A program made the position numbers and the translations under genes. Below, in pieces: positions 33,870-45,216 of a stretch of DNA of 64,000 nt. The number at the start of each line of letters is the position of its first letter. Within the stretch, counting starts at the first letter, position 1. This DNA comes from Camellia lanceoleosa (taxonomy: Eukaryota; Streptophyta; Magnoliopsida; Ericales; Theaceae). The stretch covers positions 74,831,217 through 74,895,216 of the forward strand of contig CM045762.1 in NCBI GenBank assembly GCA_025200525.1, read 5' to 3'. The notes under the pieces were generated by a model that saw only the letters and a program-made list of their open reading frames with translations, was not told where the DNA came from and ran no database searches.

Positions 33870-36463
33870 TATAGCGACCCCGGTCTTTTTCCCTTTTGGT
33901 TGTTGTATCTGGACTTAGGTTCCGTGGATCCTGTTGTTATAAAATTGTTGTTGTCATCCTTTTATTTCTTATTTCTAAGTTATGGGATGCAATGGGCAAG
34001 TTTATTACAGGTTGGAAGTGTTTGGGAGCAAAGGGTTGCTGCCTAGAATTTGGACCCTTCGCTCGAGCGAGCAATTCTTCGCTCGAGCGAGCCCCTTGTT
34101 TTTGGTCTGTCGCTCGAGCAAGGGTTTCTTCGCTCAAGCGAGTGATTGCGTCTAGGTACAGACCTGAGAGTTGTGTTTCTTGGCTCGAGCGAGCTTTTCT
34201 TCGCTCGAGCGAGGTCAGTTTCTTGTGTCTGGTCGCTCGAGCGACCAATCCTTCGCTCGAGCGAGCCTGTTTATATCAGTTAGCAGCAGCCGGGGAGAAC
34301 ATCACTTTTTCATCCCCTTTTCTTTTTGAAACCCTAGATACGAGACTCTCTCTCTCTCTAAACTCACCTTCTCTCTAGATTTTCATCTCCTTCTAGTGTG
34401 AATCCATCCTAGGCTCTTTGTAAGAAAGATAGAGGGTGGCTTGGGCTTCATTCTAATTTGAAGAATAGTGGATTTGGAGCACTTTGATTCCGGGTCATCT
34501 TCTCCATTGGAGTTCTCCGTTTGAGGTAGGGATTCTCCTTGTTTCTTTTTAATACTCCATCTATAGATAGACATGTGGTAGTTTTTGTATTGCATAAAAA
34601 CATTATATCATGTTGGATTTGTTAAAAATCATGAGGTTGAACCTTGGGTTGGTTGTTGGATTTGGGTTTATTATCATTAGTTATGATTTAGGCTAATTGG
34701 GGTGTTAATTAGCATGTTGTTGTTGAAAGGAGAGAAAACCCTAATTTTATTTGATTTAATAAATTAATAGAGGGGTTTTGATCATTGGGCAAATACTTAT
34801 GTATTTTGGGTCTTAAATGTGATCATTGTCATTCGTTGTTGATAATTGAGCCCTTTTAGGTCAATATTGAGAAAGAGGGAGGAAAACCCTAATTTAATGA
34901 TTATGACTTAATTTGCATAATTAAATTGGAGTGGCTTTGAAAAGAATGTAATGGATTAAAATGAGTTATGGCCTTATTGTCCATGGAATTGAATTTGTGA
35001 AAACAAAGGTATGAGAATTGGATTGTTGTAATATGAGTGTTGAACACACATATGTGGAGGTTGTATCTTTAACTACCATGTTAGTTCTGTTGAAGGGGTT
35101 GTGATCTCATGTTAATTGAGTCCGTTATTAGATGTACAATATACCTGCATCTAGAGGTTTTGTCCTTGGTCATCGGTAGAGGTTGAATTGTCGTGTATAC
35201 ATTACACCATTGTTGCTTGAACATTGTATGTGAGAAAATGTTGAGATACATTATATATGTATACTTGTTAGGGAGGAGAGAGGGGTTGTACTCCAGTGTG
35301 TGTGAGAAGATAGGGGATGGACTCCACACACCTATGTGTTCATATATCTTAACACATTGTTTATATCATGATAGTTTATGTGTATGTTTTACATATGTTG
35401 ATTATACCTTGTTGTATTGTGGTTGTTGGTGTTATACCATGCGCTGATAATCAGAGGTACCGTTACCTTCCAGCTAGCGCCTGGAGAACTGTATGCGCTG
35501 ATAATCTAAGGTGCCACACCCTTCCAACTAGCGCCTGGTAAACTGGTAGTTCGTTGTGAGAAGTGTATCTTTGGCTTACTACGCACATAGCTAGTAGAGC
35601 AAAGTTTTGTTGTTATTGTTTCAGTGTATCTGGGAACATTGTGGATTGTGTTAGTTACAGTTTTGGAGGGCCGAGTTACCTCCTTGGTTGACTATATACA
35701 TGTTGGTGAGTTGTTATCTCCGTTTTATAAAGGTATGCATGTATAGTTATAATTGAATTGGGAATGAACCAAAATGTCTTTTACCTTTTGGGAGTGCAAA
35801 GAAAATCAAACATTTTAGAATTATGTTTTGGAAAGGCACATCTGTTGTAGGTGCGGAAAATGGAAGAGAGTAATGGGCTTAGTGAATCTATTTTCCTAAG
35901 TATTTGTTAATGTTATAAAAGATTGGGAACGGGGGTTAATGAAAGGAAAAAGGAAAGATGAATCGCTTATAGCGTTGAATGAAATAGTTGTTTTCGAGAA
36001 AATTTTATATATATATATATATTGTATAAACTGTCACATTACTATTCTAGTATCAGAATGAGTGTTCATGATCATAGCTATCTGTAATGTTGTTATTGTT
36101 GAGGATCATGTTGAGATCCCTACTGGACTATATGTTCATCCCACGTTGTTGAATCTTTTTCAGGTGTTTAGCAAGATGTGCTACAAGATTTGGATCTTTT
36201 TTTTGTTGGCCACGGGGCCTCTTTGTTGTGGGCGGAATGCCATTTGTGTAAAAGGGTTACACCCTTCATTTGATTATTCATTGTTGTAAGCCTGAGGGCA
36301 ATTTATTTAGAATGCTCATGTTGTATTTAATTTTAATTCGAATGAGAGAATTGTTGTTCATTACTTTTAATTGAACATTTGCGTTCATTTCCGCGTGTTA
36401 TCTCTAAAATTGAATTAAGGAACTTGGTAATGACTTCGAGTAATTAAAAAGTGGGGCGTGTCA
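33870..36463 (+). repeat. Solo LTR, divergent subfamily, in an intron
   Basis: 2594 bp, starting TATAGCGACCCC and ending GGGGCGTGTCA, with perfect TSD ATTAT at 33865-33869 and 36464-36468. It shares the front 450 bp with element 2-type LTRs and is diverged after that. Palindrome pairs start at 34060/34080, 34111/34131, 34182/34202 and 34234/34254, all 20 bp apart. It lies in the intron after GTPase exon 3, only 37 bp past that exon. Confidence 0.92.
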
Positions 36464-36598
36464 ATTATGAATCATGATTATAAAATTGTAGTTGTTATTT
36501 AGGTTTGAATAATAAAGTAAAGTCATGAGATTACTACTTAACTCTCTCTGGGTTTGCAGTATTGTCGGAAGGTATCAAAAATCAAGGAATGGAATCAA

Positions 36599-37256
36599 GT
36601 ACCCATGCTCTGCTTCACCACCTCATGGGATCTTTTTAGGGAAAATTTCAATTTAGTAGACATCATAATAAAATAATTATCGATAAGTGATAAGTTTTAC
36701 AAATATTAATAATTAAAGTTATAATTTTTTTTTATTACAAATCTATAATAACTGTCTAAAAGTACTACTGAGTGGTAATTTTCCTATCTTTTTACCCAAA
36801 TCTCTCTGTTTTTTAGTATTAATATATTCCCAAAAAGTAATGATCTACAAACCCATGTTTATAAAGAATGATGTTGCTTCTTATGATCTGTTAATTTTTT
36901 ATCAAAACACTCATCATTGCCCTCATACTTAAAAAAAAATGTCCTTAACAATCATTTTAGATATATTTTTTGTATAAACTTTATGTTCAGAAATCATTTT
37001 CATTCATAACCTCTTTGTTCTTTTGTCTCAATTATATTCCTTGATGGATGATGTAGTGGGAATTTCAAGACAATCGTTGGGTTCAATTGAATGTGCATTA
37101 ATTGAGATAGTATTACATGATGTAGTAAGAATCTGAAGATATATAAATTTTGAGACATAATTGCATAATTAAAACAAAATGCATCAGATCAGGAGGACAC
37201 AACCCTTGACCTTGTCTCTAATTCATATTAACTGAAGTTTTTTGTAATTGTTGTAG
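36599..37256. other. Intron of the SGP1-like pseudogene
   Basis: AT-rich intron between GTPase exons 4 and 5, with donor GTACCC and acceptor TTGTAG. No inserted element recognised. Confidence 0.7.
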
Positions 37257-37340
37257 ACGGTAATTCCAGTACTCATAGGGACTAAATTCGACGATTTTGT
37301 ACAATTACCGATAGATGTTCAGTGGACAATTGCAAGTCAG

Positions 37341-38129
37341 GTAATATATTTGATCTCTTCTAATCATGCAACAATATGCATATAACTGATTCAGACACAA
37401 AATATATATGACTAAATTAACAATCTCTAAAATCTTATCTATTTACGAATATTCTGTGTCAAAATGTGGACCAAACTGGTGAGAATCATGGATCAATTAA
37501 CTGGGGAATTTGCTGTAATTAATTTTCACATGATAGAAGAACAAACAGAATTAAAACTAGAATGATTAGAAAAAGAAAAAAATGGAGAGAGAACAGGGAC
37601 ATTAGGGCATGCATGATTTACTAGGTCATATACATTTAATGATTTCTAGCTCAAAAAAATACAGATCAAATTTGATTATTCTTCTTTTAAGTATAGTCAT
37701 AGAAAGGGATTGAAGGGATGGAGACATCTTAGTCAATTCTTCAGTAAGAAACATCTTTTTCACTCTTGGAATGCACTGATTAAGTGGCAAACATGGCCTG
37801 TTCGATATTGTTTTCAAAAAGAATTAGTTTTGTATTTTTAGAAACAAAAATAATGAAAAGTTTCAAAAACAATTTTGATTTTCTTTTTTGTGTAGAAACA
37901 ATTTTCAAAAATTCATGAAACAGTTTATAAGTGTTTCCTAAAATAGATATGTTTCCAAAAAATAATTTTCAAAAAAAACACAAGTTTTCAAAATCAACTT
38001 CCAAAAAAATGAGAGCGATACTAAATGTTTCCAATAATCTATTTTGATAAGAACAGCAGATCGTTGTTCCCCCCCTAAACCCTAAATCCAATATCAGAAA
38101 CTATTTAACATGTGTATGGTTATTAACAG
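37341..38129. other. Intron of the SGP1-like pseudogene
   Basis: AT-rich intron between GTPase exons 5 and 6, with donor GTAATA and acceptor TAACAG. No element recognised. Confidence 0.7.
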
Positions 38130-38294
38130 GCAAGAGCATATGCAAGGGCTCTGAATGCAACACTTTTCTTTTCAAGTGCAACCTACAACATAAATGTGAA
38201 CAAGAACTTCAAGTTCATCACGGCAAAGCTATTCAACCTACCATGGGCACCTGAGCAAAACCTCACAATCGAAGAACCCATCATCGATTTCTAG

Positions 38295-39290
38295 ATGTTG
38301 CTTGGGATTAAACGTATTTGGTTTGTAAGTAGACTAGGAAATTTCTGGGTCCTAAGTAAGAAGATTGAAATCAACCGGTTCACTGGGTTTGTATTAATTG
38401 TCTGTTCCTAGTGAATATTCAGAGTTGTTTCATTTGAATCTAATGAAGTGGATGATAAGAGGCTCGGGAGCCCACATCTGCATGTAAGAATAACTCTGTT
38501 TCATTCAACCTATTACTGAGCTCAATAAGCTTATATATTATAAAAATCAAGCTACTTGAGTTTTATTCATTATCAGCTCAATCAAAACTTGTTTGAAATT
38601 GGCTTGAAAGGTAAACATGCCAAGCTTGAACATGTTTTGGAAGCTCGTTAAGTTTTTAAATCAAGCTTGAATAACCTACTACTTAGCTCGACTCAGCTCA
38701 TTTACAACCCTATATGTGTTTCAGTTGAGGACATGATACATCTTCTGAAAATAAGTGGGATTGTAAAAGACACATTGACTTGTTGGGGGAGAAAATGTAA
38801 GGAAGCTCAAGGGAATTTGAATGGTCACAAGTGCTGCTTATCAAAGGAAGAATTAAAAGTGTCATCAATCGACTAGTTTACTTAGAATACTTTTCCATCA
38901 CAACATGAAAAATCATATTATTTTGAACATGAAAAATCATATTATTTTAACTTCAAAGCCAAAATATATGCCATATTAGCATATCAGGCAACGATAAAAA
39001 AACTTGAAATTTAGAGGACACAAGGGTCCAACCTAAAAGCAGATATATGCCATTTGGAGACAAGCATCACTCAAGCTTCACTTCTCTTGTTGGTGGGTCC
39101 AATTACAAATAGTAGAATGGTTCCGTTGGTTCTTCGCAGTACACCAAACATTCAATCAATTGATCAGCAGCAACAATTACTTCAGAATGTAATGGAACAA
39201 TCGAAATTAGAATTAAGCAATTAGTTATCTCAAAGAGTATAAAAGACTTCAAATTATTGTGCAATGGAAATTTTGGTCAATGAAGCAACT
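38295..39290. other. 3' flank of the SGP1-like pseudogene
   Basis: Probably holds the 3' untranslated region at its start. The 38515-38710 part (AAGCTTGAACATG, GCTCGACTCAGCTCATTTAC) resembles the ends of common plant hAT-type non-autonomous transposons, from memory and unproven. The rest is unassigned. Confidence 0.4.
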
Positions 39291-39295
39291 TCTAA

Positions 39296-41335
39296 TGTAA
39301 CACCCCCAAAATATTACAATAAGGATAACTCATGTGAGGAATAAATATGAGAAACAACATACTTTCATATATCAGAGTTCACTGTTTAACAAACTATTAA
39401 ATGCCTTGTAGGCTTTCATCTTTCCAAGACATTGCTTGGTTACACAAATTGAGCCGCACTCATTACATCTTAAGCCCTTGGTTTTACAAATAACAAACAT
39501 GCACACATAAAGCATAAATAGGAAACTCTTGCTTCCCGAGAGTCCATCCATGCTATTGCCTTGGAGGTAACACCTCACATGCACCTAAAAATGATATTCC
39601 CGTATAGGGTGAGCTAACAGCCCAGTAGAAATAATCTAACACAATTTATGAAGTTTAGCAAAGGTATAAATACCACGTATATAAATAATACCGATATGGA
39701 AGCATCCAAAAGGCCTACATATCCATATACCACTGAGGCCAATCTTATTCCATGTTCCATCTATTCATTTCTAGTTCATATACACTACTCAATTCATGAG
39801 TTAAATTCATTATCTTTTAACAACCAAATGAGACTACAACTCAATGGTTTCCAATTATGCAAAACACACATAAACACTTCAAATCTGCCATTTTACAGAT
39901 ATTTCATCCGTAGGAATTGGCACCCATGTATATTTTCTCAAATATGCCATTTTATGGATATTTCGTAAGCGGGAATCGGCACCCATGTATGTTTTCTCAA
40001 ATATGCCATTTTACGGATATTTCGTCCGCGGGAATCGGCACCCATATATGTTTTCTCAAATATGCCATTTTACGGATATTTCGTCTGCGGGAATCGACAC
40101 CCATGTATATATATGATTTTCGGGTCTTTCACCCAGGACACTCCGGCCAACTTGCTTTCAGTGGAGTCCATCCCCTTTCTCCTCCCAAATAAACATACAT
40201 ATACAATGCATTTATAAACATAGTCATATGTAATGACAACCAACATTTGATTAGCATTAAATCGCCTAATCTTCATGCAATTTCTACAACAATCATAGCT
40301 ATCCTCCACCGATAGTCTAATACATTTATCTCTAAACAAATATTCAATCTCGGATTTAATAGTTTATTCAAAACTTCCATAGGTGAGATAATACATATCC
40401 AATATCACCATTTATATCAATAATCATCTAATTTAACATATTCAATGTTAATTCCAATTTTTTATACAAAATAATCATTTATTCAAATTAGGGCAAAAAT
40501 CCCCATTTTTCCAATAATAACCCAAATACCCAAAATCAACTATTTTGGCACACCAAGAGTTTATATTCAACCCAAAACATCATTTATCTCATATACATCA
40601 AAAACCTCTCTTTTCATTTTACACCCAAATCTTAGATTTGTCCAAACCACAACCAAATCTCATCATTTTACACAATAGCAAATAACTAAGCTAAAAACCA
40701 TACTAGAGTGCAGAAAATCCCTACCTCAAGTGTAGAAGAAGAAAAGAGTTGAAACCCAAAATCAACAACGATGAAACTTGATCTCCACCGCACACAACAA
40801 AGCCCTCAAGAAGTTACACAACTTTGACGAAGGAACTATGGCCAAAATCCCAATGGATTTGAAGAAATCAAAGGAAGAAGATGATTTTCTAGAGAGAGAG
40901 GCTCTAGATCTAGATATTTCTGAGTTTTGAAGAGAGAGAGGATTGCAAAAAGTGATTTGAAAAGCAACATTCGCGACCTGATAAAGCACGGTCCGCTCCA
41001 ACGTGGAAATCCCCGCTCGAGCGTAAGACACAGACTCCCGCTCGAGCATAAAACCCTACGCTCGAGCGTGAAATACGCTCTCCCAGTATTTTTGCAGACA
41101 CAGGTCAAAGTGCAGGAACCAAACATTCTCCGCTCGAATGGGGAAATGGACGCTCGAGCGAACAAGCAACTTCGAATGCGTCTTTCATTTTTGTTTTGAG
41201 GGGCGCTGCCCTCAACGCCGCCAAGGCACGAAGCCGACCCAGTGGCGCCCTTGTACCCGAAGGGAAGGCCGCTCGACCCCGACCGCCCGGTCAGTGACAA
41301 AACATAAAAAAAGGATCGAAACCGGGATTGCTACA
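39296..41335 (-). repeat. Solo LTR, TG...CA family, with 59-bp tandem repeat
   Basis: 2040 bp, reverse orientation, starting TGTAACACCC and ending GATTGCTACA, with perfect TSD TCTAA at 39291-39295 and 41336-41340. It is related to the truncated element at 16891-18931 through a shared CATGGGTGCCGATTCC-type block, here in about four tandem copies (39885-40110, period 59 bp). The palindrome array at 40994-41160 has pairs 40994/41014, 41039/41059 and 41131/41151, all 20 bp apart. In sense orientation it starts TGTAGC, unlike its TATAG relatives. Confidence 0.9.
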
Positions 41336-41340
41336 TCTAA

Positions 41341-42652
41341 CAAATTATAATCTACATAGCTAGTATTCTATGTGATTAACTGCCAATGAAAAGCTTTCGG
41401 TGACCAATTACAAATTCTGAAGATTTAAAAAAGACATAATCTTAGATACTTCATGAGTATATCAAAAGAATGTACTATAGTATAAATGAATGAAAAATAT
41501 ATTTAAAAAAAAACAAAACAAAACAAAAATACAAAAAAATTCTTTTTTTGGGATAAGTCATCTGAATGAAAAAAAAAACATACCCAGGTTTTGAGCGCAT
41601 GCGTTGCCAGAAGAGCTTGAAAGGACTAGGAATTGTCTTAAATGGGTTACCTTCAAAGCACACCTACACAACACGACTGAAATAAACTCACAACATACTA
41701 AAATTGAGCATAAACTTAATAGTGAACCTTCAAATACAAGGCTATCATAATACATGCCGACAAAGGTCAAATAGTCGTAATCTGTTTCCACTTAAACACA
41801 GCGTTTCGTTTGGGATGTCTACCATCTCCTCGCACATCTAAGCATTATTGGTCATTTTCATCTCCTTGCGAAGTGGTCATACTGAATTTTCAATAAATGA
41901 ACTTACTTCTACTTCATTCCGTGGTTGCCAGCAAGGGAAGCAAAAATGGAAAACAACAATGAAGGCCAAAATGTGATATGGAATCAAAATTATAAAATAG
42001 GGGCTTAATCATATAAGCCTTCACGCATGTTTTGTGTGAACCTTTACAAATATTTCTAAAACTATAACCTATATACTATATAGCTTTAGAAAACACAACC
42101 CCACCAGAAAAGGATCCCTCAACAACTGAGATTGTTTTTGAAAGACACCTTCATTCAGTTCCCTTTTGCCACACTTACAGGTATCACCCTCAAAGAAGTT
42201 TCTAAAAGATATATCATTTGTTCTCAAAGCCCAAAACCCTAGCGCACTAATTCTTTGGAGAAACACCTACTCATGATGACAGGCACTACTTTTTCAAGTT
42301 TCATATGGTTAAAGAAGAATCCATTGGATTATCAAATAAATGAGAAATCGATCTTTTTCATAAGTACAACATCCCTATTTTCGTAGTTTTCTACTACTAA
42401 TTCAAAGCAGTGATCATTTTCTGAAGGTCTAGCCACATCACAATTGATTGGAAAAATCATACCTTAATTCCTTAAAACTGCATTCTTCTGGTTAGAAAGT
42501 TCAAGTAAATTAGAAACATTATAAAGCGGCATAATTCAATAAGTTTTGAGTAGTAATCACATTCTGGGTCTTGATAAATCTGCATAATTTTGAAGGGGAA
42601 GTACTCTACTCTTTCGATGCATCTTAGTATTAATGGTTCCTCCATCATATAT

Positions 42653-42703
<51 letters not shown>

Positions 42704-44098
42704 AAATAAATAAAATAAAAAAGAGCACATTGGAATAAGGATATCATCAAACAAAATTTCCCACAACTCACAACATAACATCAACAGGTAACAAATCATT
42801 TGAGATTCATCAATCTCTCATCAAAGAGTACATGTAAAAATTACTTGATTTTCTATAATCTACATGCACAGGATTGATTTTTGAAAAATTGGGCAAATTT
42901 TTTTTTTTTATCAGAATGAGTTTACTTGTCACTTAAATCAATTCAATTGTGTCTAACTCTCTTAATTTCTAGACTTGTTAAAAATAAAAAGCTCAAATTA
43001 CAGCCAAACACAAAACTTTGACTCTAAGTACACATTGAAAAGCACAAAACAAATTAGAGCATTAAAACCCAAAACTACTTCTTCAGATGCCCCGATTCAA
43101 ACATTGAACACCAACCCACATTGCCCATACCTGTTCTCTAATCAAATAGTGTATATGAAACATATATGTAAAAAGGTGAAATTTTTGTATGCCAATAGGC
43201 ACAACGCTGCACTACCTTCCACCAATTTATATACCCAACATAAATATAAAGGATCCGACTATCAAATTCAATCATAATAATAGAAAATAGAAGGCACACG
43301 TGACATATATCCTATCCGCGTACAAAAATTACTCGGAAACAAGGGTTTAAGGGTTTGATAGAAAAATTGATAAAATTAAGCTGATCGATTGTAATAGATC
43401 GAAATTTTAATTTTTCGCATGTTTTCGTTTCGATTTTGAAAATTTTTATTTTGATTTTAAAATTTTTTATATTGATATAAATTGAATTGATCAAATATTA
43501 TATTTAAATATTTTGATATTATAATTTTTTAACATTATATGAGAAGTAATTAATATAATAGACTTTTGTGATAAAAATTAGGGGAAAAAATATTTATAAA
43601 GTAATTTTCATATTTTTTTTATTTATTTTCAATGTAAAATTCTATAATCTACTATAAAACATTTTAAAATTTTATGTAAATTTCTCTTTTACATCAAACT
43701 GACAAAAACGATAAAACCAAACAGTAGTATATGATTTGTATCAGTTTCTCAATCATAAAAATTAAAAAGATCAATTGAATTCTAAATATACTCTTAATAC
43801 TGATTGAACCAAACCGTTTACACCTCTTTAGAACTTGGAATCACCATCTATCGATCATCGGCTGTACTTTCGATGGGTTAGGATCCAATTATTTGGAGGG
43901 TCCAAGTGAAATTTCGAAATATATATATATATATATGTAAAAAATTATAATTTTTATTATTAATATTTATAAAATTTCTCATTAATTTATAATTATTTTT
44001 TTTTAATATTTTTCCTTATTTGAATCCACTCTATTTATATACTCATTCTTTTTAAGAATTTGTTAACATAAACTCTTTGAGTATATGTTAAAAAAAAT
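41341..44098. other. AT-rich intergenic DNA with microsatellite and old repeat
   Basis: Contains (AAC)n at 42652-42701. The 43340-43830 region has weak inverted ends (GGGTTTAAGGGTTTGAT against ACCAAACCGTTTACACC) and resembles 18990-19225, so it may be an old hAT-like MITE. Reverse-strand open frames near 41475-41790 and 42069-42266 match nothing I know. No supported gene. Confidence 0.4.
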
Positions 44099-44100
44099 TA

Positions 44101-44220
44101 AAAAGCTATTGGAATTCAAGTGAAATATCAAATATTTTACTAAATACTTACATAAGTGTGAAATTCATATAAGTATTTAATAAAATATTTGACAATTCAT
44201 TTGAATTTCAATTGCTTTTT
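44101..44220. repeat. Fold-back hairpin (MITE-like)
   Basis: Two arms of about 53 bp (44101-44153 and 44168-44220) are inverted copies with a few mismatches, separated by a loop of about 14 bp. A transcript would fold into a long hairpin. Part of one arm is repeated again just downstream (44221-44260). The sequence is very AT-rich. It could be a small MITE; a small-RNA precursor role is speculation. Confidence 0.7.
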
Positions 44221-44260
44221 TAAGTATTTAGTAAAATATTTGATAATTTATTTAGAGGTT

Positions 44261-45183
44261 TTACTATTTTTAATTTAAAAAGATGGTACATTATGTATAA
44301 AAATAAGTGTAGTAAAAAAAATTTATAATTTTTTTAAACCATTTTACAATGTATTTTAAAGATACATTTTTTAAAAAAACAATTAATAATAAAAAATCAA
44401 AGTGTACTAAAAGAACCATATGTTTGGAATTTATTTTTTTTTTTTGCCCAACTCCCTCTAATAATAATTTGCCCATATAACTGTACTTTTTTTCTTTTTC
44501 TTTTTTTAACATCCCATATAACCGTACTTGATAAAAGGTAAACTTTACTATACACACATTTTAAAAGTGGTGCGTTATATGCACATCTAATTATGTTATT
44601 TTTTTTAATTATGACCATTTTTTTTTTTTAGTGTCTCATGTGATATTTCATTATATTTTATTTTAATTATGACTCAAAAAGTATGAAATTATTTTTTCTT
44701 TAGTTATAAGGTGTGTATGGTACATAATCTTTTTAATAAAATATATTTATAATTGCTTTGGCCTGCAAATTTAAAGTTACCAATAAAATTACCGAATAAA
44801 CTATATACCATATAAGTCTTACTTCATGTGTGTAATGCGTATGTACCGTAATTTTTTAAGTGATTTTTGTTGGTAACTCCTACAATGTTCTTATCTAAAC
44901 ATAGACCAACACTATTTAGGGATGAAATTGACAAAAGTTAACACTTGTGGCCTCACCTTCTTTGAGGATGCGAAAGACCTCAGATCCAATGGAGGACTAG
45001 TGGATGGATGGATTTTTGCCACCATTGTCTAGAGTCATGAACTAAAACCATGAATTTCAATTTTCTCTTCTTTCTTTTTGGTGGTGGTGTATTTGTTGTT
45101 TGATTTGAATTTATAGGTTTGAGATTAGAGGTGGGACTGAGTACGGGAAAGACAAATCACAGGGATACTAAACTTGGAGAGTG

Positions 45184-45216
<33 letters not shown>

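Larger units (their letters stand above)
31108..38294 (+). pseudogene. SGP1: SGP1/Spg1-type small GTPase, disrupted by solo LTR
   Basis: Six exons of a septum-promoting-type Ras-like GTPase: 31108-31374, 31514-31640, 31869-31908 plus 33771-33832, 36560-36598, 37257-37340 and 38130-38294. Motifs in order: P-loop GDSQIGKTS, GLN-x-MDKT, WEVVGDE (switch II region), LFLFDLTSR, IPVLIGTKFDDF (G4 region), LFFSSATYNINVNK (G5), and the terminal EEPIIDF with stop 38292-38294. Splice sites are GT-AG except a GC donor after 31374. Breaks: TAA at about 31535 and TAG at about 31576 in exon 2, a solo LTR inside exon 3 with TSD TCTAA, and a 1-base loss in exon 4 (39 nt where 40 are needed). Start is uncertain: ATG 31108 or 31219; similarity upstream of 31219 (WNQILACTLGK) favours the earlier. 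In yeast such GTPases act in septation signalling; the plant role is less clear. Confidence 0.9.

Noticed and set aside
39881..40118. CRISPR-like array
   Set aside because: 59-bp head-to-tail repeats without unique spacers, inside an LTR of a plant genome.
41475..42270. Reverse-strand frames as exons of an unknown gene
   Set aside because: No recognisable domain, no consistent splice sites or codon pattern; not reported as a gene.
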